NCBI GenBank assembly: GCA_025999315.1
Contig: BNXD01000047.1
Location: forward strand, 1-11,368
From: Bacteroidia bacterium
GTDB taxonomy: Bacteria; Bacteroidota; Bacteroidia; Bacteroidales; Rikenellaceae
Direction of reading: 5' to 3'
Length of the DNA stretch: 11,368 nt
Each line of letters opens with the position of its first letter. Positions within the stretch are counted from its first letter, which is position 1. The notes below the pieces were generated by a model, which did not search any database, was not told where the DNA came from, and saw only the letters and a list, made by a program, of their open reading frames with translations. The translations under genes and the position numbers were made by a program. Shown here in pieces: positions 7,441 to 11,368 of the stretch.

Positions 7441-7971
7441 ATGACCTTTCTCGAGATGCTCCATCGCAGGCGTTCCTGCCGCAAATTTCTTGACCGGGAG
7501 GTGCCTCAGTCGATGATCGAGGCGATCGTCGACGGGGTGATGACCGCCCCTTCGTCCAAAAACAGCTGTTCGACACGCCTGGCCGTTGTGCGCGATCGCG
7601 ACACTATCGCCCGGCTGAGCCTGACACGCACCCGCGGCTCGGCGTTCGTGGCGGACGCGCCGCTGGTCGTGGTGGTGATGGGCGACGAGCAGGCGAGCGA
7701 CATGTGGTTGGACAACTGCGCCATCTCGGCCACGATCCTGCAGCTGACGGCCGAGTCGCTGGGGCTGGGTTCGTGCTGGGTGCACGTCAACGCACGCCCC
7801 CACAGCGACGAAAACCCCGGCGGGATGACCGCCGAGGAGTATATCCACACGCTGATCCCCGCCTCGACCCCGTTTCGCATCGAGTGCATGGTGGCGGTGG
7901 GTTTCCCCGCCGAAGAGCCGCACCTGCGCCGGGAGCACGACCACAGCGACAAGGTGATCATGGTCGGATAA
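7441..7971 (+). CDS. Nitroreductase family FMN-dependent oxidoreductase
   Basis: A 176-residue cytoplasmic flavoprotein of the nitroreductase superfamily, which reduces nitro or other acceptors with NAD(P)H and usually works as a homodimer. The N-terminal FMN phosphate-binding motif RRRSCRKF is at 9-16, APSSKNSCSTR at 36-46 lies over the flavin, DNCAISATILQLTAESLGLG at 91-110 is the dimer-interface/FMN helix, and SCWVHV follows. MVAVGFPAEEP near the C-terminus is also typical. It is on the short side for the superfamily, like other compact members. It starts 76 bp after the AlkD-like gene. The physiological substrate cannot be read from the sequence. Confidence 0.9.
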   Translation: MTFLEMLHRRRSCRKFLDREVPQSMIEAIVDGVMTAPSSKNSCSTRLAVVRDRDTIARLSLTRTRGSAFVADAPLVVVVMGDEQASDMWLDNCAISATILQLTAESLGLGSCWVHVNARPHSDENPGGMTAEEYIHTLIPASTPFRIECMVAVGFPAEEPHLRREHDHSDKVIMVG

Positions 7972-7986
7972 AGATGACCGGTGAGG

Positions 7987-8013
7987 TTGTTTCACAAAAA
8001 ACAGCTACCTTTG
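7987..8013 (+). promoter_or_regulatory. Candidate Bacteroidetes promoter upstream of repeat copy 1 and the HAD gene
   Basis: TACCTTTG at 8006-8013 is an exact match to the Bacteroidetes -7 consensus TAnnTTTG. A TTG at 7987-7989 (in GTTGTTTC) is a possible -33 element. The -7 box runs directly into a nine-G tract, and the start site would fall in or near it. A transcript from here would carry the whole repeat in a leader of nearly 400 nt before the HAD gene. Confidence 0.45.
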
Positions 8014-8021
8014 GGGGGGGG
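8013..8021 (+). repeat. Nine-base G homopolymer at the candidate transcription start
   Basis: Nine consecutive G residues begin with the last base of the TACCTTTG box. Tracts of this length are prone to replication slippage and to assembly error. Here length changes would alter promoter-proximal spacing or initial transcribed sequence, not a reading frame. Confidence 0.6.
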
Positions 8022-8033
8022 ACTGTTTAAAAG

Positions 8034-8269
8034 CCCGTTGTGCATTTAGAAAAGAATGGTTTAAAATCATCCTTTCTAAGGAAGAGGTTTTATCGGCGGC
8101 CCGCAGACGGCGTGGGCTGCCCGAGCCGAAGGCGAGGAAAATGGCAGCCCTCCGCGGGGGGCGGAGGCGGGCTGCCGACTTTGCTTCGCAAAGCCGAAAA
8201 ACATGCAACAACTTGCCGCTGCTTTTAAGTTTTGTTTATCTTCAAGTATCCATTTAAACTCTGCCGCGC
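8034..8269 (+). repeat. Structured intergenic repeat, copy 1
   Basis: About 235 bp, matching copy 2 (9959-10196) at over 90% by eye, in the same orientation. It begins CCCGTTGTGCATTT. Predicted stems are TTAGAAA/TTTCTAA (8046-8052 with 8073-8079); GGGCTGCC (8114-8121) or GGGCTGCC (8169-8176) with GGCAGCCC (8143-8150); TCCGC/GCGGA (8151-8155 with 8161-8165); and CTTTGC-TTC-GCAAAG (8179-8193). The last ~100 bases differ from copy 2 at one position. No credible protein is encoded. It lies between the nitroreductase and HAD genes. Confidence 0.85.
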
Positions 8270-8412
8270 TCCCGCGCATAGCGGGCTATGTAAGGGGAGG
8301 CGTCAGGGCAAAAGCGCTAAAAAGAGACGGAAAGTTTCCGAAGCGTAAAAACTTAAACAACCTCGGGCATAACACGCTGAATTTAATATTTTTAAACAGG
8401 CTCTAACTCACG
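8270..8412. other. Non-repeated part of the leader before the HAD gene
   Basis: No gene seen. CCCGC-GCATA-GCGGG forms a small hairpin at 8271-8285, and CGGAAAGTTTCCG is an odd palindrome near 8330. TTTTAAACAG at 8390-8399 is an exact inverse of CTGTTTAAAA at 8023-8032, so the two enclose repeat copy 1. The right-end inverted repeat seen in copy 2 (AAATGCACAAC) is absent here. Confidence 0.5.
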
Positions 8413-9255
8413 ATGAAACCTTTGACCGTAGCGCTGATATACGATTTCGACGGCACGCTGGCCGCCGGGAACATGCAGGAGTATGACTTCATACCCACCG
8501 TGGGCAAGAGCAACCGCGAGTTCTGGCAGGAGAGCAACAATACCGCCATCGAGCAGGACGCCGACCCCATCCTGACCTACATGTTCAAGATGATCCATCA
8601 GGCGCGCGCCGCCGGGCACTCGCTGCGCAAAGAGGCTTTCCGCGCCTCCGGGGCCAAGATCACCCTCTTTCGGGGGGTCGAGGAGTGGTTCGGGCGCATC
8701 GACGCCTACGCCGCCTCGCGCGGCATCACGATCCAGCACTACATCAACTCGTCCGGCCTCAAGGAGATGATCGAAGGCACCTCTATCGCCTCTCGCTTTC
8801 GCAAGATCTACGCCTGCTCGTTCCTCTACGATGTCGATGGCATCGCCTACTGGCCCGCCGTGGCGGTCAACTACACCAACAAGACGCAGTTCATATTCAA
8901 GATCAACAAGGGCGTCGAGTCGGTCTACGACAGCAAACTGGTCAACCGCTTCATTCCCGAGGACCAACGGCCGGTGCAGTTCAAACACATGATCTATTTC
9001 GGCGATGGCACCACCGACATCCCCTGCATGCGTCTGGTCAAGGCGCAGGGGGGCCACTCGATCGCCGTTTACGACCCGCGTTCGGCGACGGGACGCCGCG
9101 CCTCCGAGCAACTGTTGCGCGACAACCGCGTGAGCCACGTCTGCAAAGCCGACTACAGCTCTGAAGAGAGGATCGACACCCTGGTCAAGGCCATCATCGA
9201 CAAGATCGCCATCGACAACCGCCTCCTCTCTCTGGCCGAGCCACCAACACCTTAA
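8413..9255 (+). CDS. HAD-superfamily phosphatase (phosphoserine phosphatase-like)
   Basis: A 280-residue cytoplasmic hydrolase. HAD motif I is DFDGT at 11-15, with nucleophile D11 and acid/base D13. Motif II is the Ser in HYINSSG (about 113), motif III the Lys in NKTQF (157), and motif IV GDGTTD at 197-202, whose acidic residues bind Mg2+. The insert between motifs I and II (about 20-105), containing a helical cap region, fits a C1-type cap as in phosphoserine phosphatases. I do not recognise a specific substrate. rdgB starts 13 bp downstream, so the two are probably one transcript. The pair is bracketed by the two repeat copies, and the gene has a long structured leader. Confidence 0.85.
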   Translation: MKPLTVALIYDFDGTLAAGNMQEYDFIPTVGKSNREFWQESNNTAIEQDADPILTYMFKMIHQARAAGHSLRKEAFRASGAKITLFRGVEEWFGRIDAYAASRGITIQHYINSSGLKEMIEGTSIASRFRKIYACSFLYDVDGIAYWPAVAVNYTNKTQFIFKINKGVESVYDSKLVNRFIPEDQRPVQFKHMIYFGDGTTDIPCMRLVKAQGGHSIAVYDPRSATGRRASEQLLRDNRVSHVCKADYSSEERIDTLVKAIIDKIAIDNRLLSLAEPPTP

Positions 9256-9268
9256 AACACACCCAACA

Positions 9269-9883
9269 ATGGATATTGTCTTCGCCACGGGCAACGCCCA
9301 CAAGCTCCATGAGGCGGAGCGGATACTCGGTCCTTCGTTCCGTCTGTTGACACCCCGGCAGGTGGGCGTCGAGGACGACATTCCCGAGTGGGAGGCCACG
9401 CTCATCGGCAACGCCCAGGCCAAGGCGCGTTACATCTACGAACGCACCCGTCTCGACTGTTTTGCCGACGACACGGGGCTGGAAGTCGACGCGCTGGGAG
9501 GCGCTCCGGGCGTGTTGTCGGCCCGCTATGCCGGTCCTGCTCACGATTCTGCCGCCAACATGGCCCTGCTGCTGCGCAACATGGAGGGCAAGACCGACCG
9601 TCGCGCATGTTTTCGCACCGTTGTGGCTCTCATACTCGGCGGCGGCGAGCACCTCTTCGAGGGAGAGGTGCGCGGGCGCCTGGCCACCTCGCCTTCGGGG
9701 GAGGTGGGCTTTGGCTACGACCCCATATTCATCCCCGAGGGCTACCAGATCACCTTTGCCCAAATGTCGCTCGAGGAGAAAAACACCATCAGTCACCGCG
9801 CCCGCGCCCTGCAAAAGCTCGCCCGGTTTCTGCAGCCCGCAAACCTCTTCGAGGCCGAAAAAGGCAGGGGGGAGCTTTTCTAA
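9269..9883 (+). CDS. rdgB: RdgB/HAM1 family non-canonical purine NTP pyrophosphatase
   Basis: A 204-residue house-cleaning enzyme that hydrolyses dITP, ITP and XTP to monophosphates plus pyrophosphate, keeping deaminated purines out of DNA and RNA. All family motifs are present: ATGNAHK at 6-12 binds the triphosphate, ADDTGLEVDAL at 66-76 carries the catalytic acids D67/D68, GAPGVLSARYAG follows, GFGYDPIF at 147-154 forms the base pocket, and SHRARAL at 175-181 closes the C-terminal helix. Length matches the family. It follows the HAD gene by 13 bp. Its stop codon lies inside the 9-bp inverted repeat at 9871-9890. Confidence 0.96.
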   Translation: MDIVFATGNAHKLHEAERILGPSFRLLTPRQVGVEDDIPEWEATLIGNAQAKARYIYERTRLDCFADDTGLEVDALGGAPGVLSARYAGPAHDSAANMALLLRNMEGKTDRRACFRTVVALILGGGEHLFEGEVRGRLATSPSGEVGFGYDPIFIPEGYQITFAQMSLEEKNTISHRARALQKLARFLQPANLFEAEKGRGELF

Positions 9884-9890
9884 AAGCTCC
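9871..9890 (+). repeat. Inverted repeat across the rdgB stop codon
   Basis: GGAGCTTTT (9871-9879) and AAAAGCTCC (9882-9890) are perfect inverse arms separated by two bases, with the TAA stop at 9881-9883 between and inside them. In RNA this gives at least a 7-bp stem. There is no U-tract afterwards (GGGGTGCG follows), so it is not a standard intrinsic terminator, although a 3'-end stabilising hairpin is possible. Confidence 0.5.
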
Positions 9891-9947
9891 GGGGTGCGAA
9901 AGGGCGCGGCAAGGCAAAGAGCATGATGATCTCAAAACGCCCCCAAA

Positions 9948-9958
9948 TATACCAATAA
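9948..9958 (+). repeat. Left 11-bp direct repeat (possible target-site duplication)
   Basis: TATACCAATAA here is repeated exactly, in the same orientation, at 10275-10285. The pair immediately flanks the segment bounded by inverted repeats (9959-10274). Eleven bases is within the size range made by some transposases such as IS4-family enzymes. Confidence 0.5.
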
Positions 9959-10274
9959 CTCGTTGTGCATTTTGGAAAGGCTGGTTTAAAACACCCTTTC
10001 TCAAGGAAGAGGTCTTATCGGCGACCCGCAGACGGCGGTGGGCTGCCCGAGCCGAAGGTGAGGAAAATGGCGGCCCGCCGCGGGGGGGCGGCTGCGGGCT
10101 GCCGACTTTGCTTCGCAAAGCCGAAAAACATGCAACAACTTGCCGCTGTTTTTAAGTTTTGTTTATCTTCAAGTATCCATTTAAACTCTGCCGCGCATAT
10201 GCCATTAGCGGTATTGATTTGAAAACAGTTATTTAAAACACATTGGATTAACTCGTCCCCAAATGCACAACTGG
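9959..10274 (+). mobile_element. MITE-like element containing structured repeat copy 2
   Basis: A 316-bp segment with no gene. Its left end GTTGTGCATTTTGG (9962-9975) and right end CCCAAATGCACAAC (10258-10271) are inverse repeats matching at 13 of 14 positions, and TATACCAATAA lies directly on both sides. The first ~235 bp (to 10196) match copy 1 at 8034-8269. Stems are GAAAGG/CCTTTC (9975-9980 with 9995-10000), GGCGGCCC (10069-10076) with GGGCTGCC at 10040-10047 or 10096-10103, GCCGC/GCGGC (10077-10081 with 10088-10092), and CTTTGC-TTC-GCAAAG (10106-10120). No transposase is present, so any movement would be in trans. It occupies most of the rdgB-recO gap. Confidence 0.55.
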
Positions 10275-10285
10275 TATACCAATAA
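10275..10285 (+). repeat. Right 11-bp direct repeat (possible target-site duplication)
   Basis: An exact copy of TATACCAATAA at 9948-9958. This copy overlaps a 10-bp palindrome, TGGTATACCA (10272-10281), that the left copy lacks. It ends 18 bp before the recO start. Confidence 0.5.
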
Positions 10286-10303
10286 TAATCGAAGATCACT
10301 TAA

Positions 10304-11029
10304 ATGCGCAACTACAAAGAGCGTGGGATTGTGCTGCATTCGATTCGCTATGGCGAGAGCGGGTTGGTGGTCTATCTGCTGACGCGCGGACACGGGCGCA
10401 TGACCTACATGGTTGGAGGTGTGCGCAGTGCGTCGTCGAAGGGCAACAAGGCGGCCTTTTTTCAGCCCATGTTTCCGGTGGAGTTCGAGGGGCTGGAGCG
10501 CCCTGGGGCCGAGATGCACCGCATGCGCGATCTGCGCTCTCCGGCGGTGTTGCGTTCCGTCCCGTTCGACTCGCGCAAGAGCGCCATCACACTGTTCATG
10601 GCCGAGGTGGTCTACCGGCTGGTGAGGGAGGTCGAGCCCAACGCTCCGCTGTACGATTTTCTGGAGAGCAGTGTGCTGGCGCTGGATGGCATGGAGGAGG
10701 GGATCGCCAACTTTCACCTTTGGTTTCTGGTGAGGCTCAGCGCATTTATCGGTTTCCATCCCGGCAACGAATACCTCGACGGGGGGTGGTTCGACATTGC
10801 CGAGGGGCTGTTCTCCGCGCGCGCGCCTTCGCACGCTCTGGCTCTTGCTCCCCGCAACGCCGAGCTGTTGCACCTTATGATGGAGGCGGATGCCGCTGCG
10901 CTGGCTGCGATCCCTCTGTCGGGCCAGCGACGCAGCGAATTTCTCACAGGCATGCTCGCCTACCTGGGCTACCACCTCGACGCGGTACACAATATCCGTT
11001 CGGTAGAGATACTTAAAGAGATTTTTTAG
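10304..11029 (+). CDS. recO: DNA repair protein RecO
   Basis: A 241-residue mediator of the RecFOR pathway, which displaces SSB, anneals strands and loads RecA at gaps. The N-terminal OB-fold (about 1-80) begins RNYKERGIVLHSIRYGESG and continues LLTRGHGRMTYMVGGVR. The helical C-terminal domain includes LSAFIGFHPGNEYLDGGWFDIAEGLF (about 146-171) and ends IRSVEILKEIF, typical of Bacteroidales RecO. The whole protein contains no cysteine, so the four-Cys zinc site known from Deinococcus RecO is absent; the position is filled by the FDIAEG loop. It begins 18 bp after the right flank of the MITE-like element, so its native leader may have been displaced by that insertion. Confidence 0.9.
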   Translation: MRNYKERGIVLHSIRYGESGLVVYLLTRGHGRMTYMVGGVRSASSKGNKAAFFQPMFPVEFEGLERPGAEMHRMRDLRSPAVLRSVPFDSRKSAITLFMAEVVYRLVREVEPNAPLYDFLESSVLALDGMEEGIANFHLWFLVRLSAFIGFHPGNEYLDGGWFDIAEGLFSARAPSHALALAPRNAELLHLMMEADAAALAAIPLSGQRRSEFLTGMLAYLGYHLDAVHNIRSVEILKEIF

Positions 11030-11182
11030 CGCAGTTGCGTTTTGTCTTTCATAAAGAAAGTGAAAAACAGACACGACCGTCCGGACTAAAAGAGAGACAA
11101 ATAATTTCGGCAGAAAAAACCGGACAAACTCGAAATAATTTCAAGATAAATATTATTTTTGTGTCCAATAACTCCTCGAGCT
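11030..11182 (+). promoter_or_regulatory. recO-lgt intergenic region with candidate promoter
   Basis: No gene is seen. TATTTTTG at 11154-11161 matches the Bacteroidetes -7 consensus TAnnTTTG and lies 22 bp before the lgt start, within an AT-rich stretch; no clear -33 TTTG was found at the proper distance. CTTTC-ATAAA-GAAAG (11046-11060) is a weak hairpin just after recO, and GTCCGGAC near 11080 is a palindrome. Confidence 0.4.
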
Positions 11183-11368
11183 ATGATGCCGCTATATATT
11201 ACATGGGATTTCAATCCGGTCATGGTCTCCATCGGCACGTTCGAGGTGCGCTGGTACGGGCTGATGTGGGCATTGGCTTTCGGGCTGGGGTTGTGGTTTT
11301 TCGACCGGTTCATCAAGCGGGAGGGGTTGTCGCCCAAGTTGCTCGACTCGATTTTCTGGTTCGGAGCC
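11183..11368 (+). CDS. lgt: Prolipoprotein diacylglyceryl transferase Lgt, N-terminal part (cut by window end)
   Basis: Sixty-two codons run open to the end of the window. Lgt is an inner-membrane enzyme that transfers diacylglyceryl from phosphatidylglycerol to the lipobox cysteine of prolipoproteins. The visible part starts MMPLYITWDFNPVMVSIG, then FEVRWYGLMWALAFGLG (about 20-36), the characteristic first-membrane-helix region with the RWYGLM pattern, followed by a charged loop FDRFIKREGLSP and the beginning of the next segment, SIFWFGA. Two ATGs stand in tandem (11183 and 11186); either could start translation. The catalytic and PG-binding residues lie beyond the window. It would supply lipoprotein maturation, which is heavily used by glycan-degrading Bacteroidetes. 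Confidence 0.88.
   Translation, partial: MMPLYITWDFNPVMVSIGTFEVRWYGLMWALAFGLGLWFFDRFIKREGLSPKLLDSIFWFGA

Noticed and set aside
8114..8150. GAGGAAAATGG in the repeat, resembling the GAGGAAAGT motif of RNase P RNA
   Set aside because: The rest of the RNase P core, including the ACAGAA-type motif and expected length, is missing, and the sequence occurs twice within 2 kb.
8203..8269. Short peptide frame in both repeat copies, starting MQQLAA and containing KFCLSSSIHLNSAA
   Set aside because: The bases are conserved at all codon positions and the only difference in the shared part changes an amino acid (Ala/Val). The frames end in unrelated tails, so DNA-level conservation explains it.
8076..8279. 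Antisense frames across the repeat copies (67 and 94 residues) that share a stretch reading CMFFGFAKQSRQP
   Set aside because: They arise only because the DNA repeats are alike; they diverge or shift frame at stem indels and have no independent support.
9871..9890. rdgB stop-codon hairpin as an intrinsic terminator
   Set aside because: The arms are perfect, but the following sequence is G-rich and not a U-tract, so termination by the standard mechanism is not supported.
10154..10172. Possible promoter TAAG-TTTTG inside the 3' part of both repeat copies
   Set aside because: The spacing inside the -7 box is one base too long, and no TTTG element sits at the normal -33 distance.
8034..10274. 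CRISPR array or tandem repeat
   Set aside because: There are only two long copies separated by two genes, with no short regularly spaced repeats and no cas genes in the window.

Overview
The window looks like a chromosomal stretch of a GC-rich Bacteroidales bacterium, most like Alistipes/Rikenellaceae. The reasons are: all genes lie on the + strand with no Shine-Dalgarno sequences before their starts; candidate promoters have the Bacteroidetes -7 form TAnnTTTG; and KduI, the KduD/Ga5DH-like dehydrogenase, the DUF4861 protein, RdgB and RecO all resemble Bacteroidales versions. The genus is an inference from recognition, not from a search.

Layout. Bases 1-645 hold no convincing gene but are dense in hairpins and contain two diverged copies of a two-hairpin module. 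Then come a cation diffusion facilitator (646-1578), kduI (1600-2439), kduD (2456-3235), a secreted DUF4861 protein (3232-4371), the rRNA methyltransferase gene rlmB (4432-5175), a secreted GH30 glycosidase (5263-6714), an AlkD-like DNA alkylation repair protein (6711-7364) and a nitroreductase (7441-7971). A 441-bp gap carries copy 1 of an intergenic repeat. A HAD phosphatase (8413-9255) and rdgB (9269-9883) follow. A 420-bp gap carries copy 2 of the same repeat. recO (10304-11029) and the first 62 codons of lgt (11183 to the window end) close the window.

How the genes work together. KduI and KduD perform consecutive steps that turn the unsaturated-uronate product 5-keto-4-deoxyuronate into 2-keto-3-deoxygluconate. 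The DUF4861 protein is tied to KduD by an ATGA overlap, and the GH30 enzyme is probably a periplasmic or outer-surface glycanase. This half of the window is a small uronic-acid/plant-glycan module, with the housekeeping gene rlmB embedded in it. The second half is nucleotide-pool and DNA maintenance (alkylation repair, RdgB, RecO) plus lipoprotein maturation (Lgt).

The least conventional part is the noncoding DNA. The ~235-bp repeat occurs twice in the same orientation, bracketing HAD-rdgB. Its two copies differ by compensatory changes within predicted stems, and each contains one strand that can pair with either of two identical partners. Copy 2 is also framed by 14-bp terminal inverted repeats and an exact 11-bp direct repeat, as expected for a MITE-like insertion. 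I did not find an obvious new multi-gene system. The structured, apparently mobile RNA-like repeat is the strongest candidate for something undescribed.
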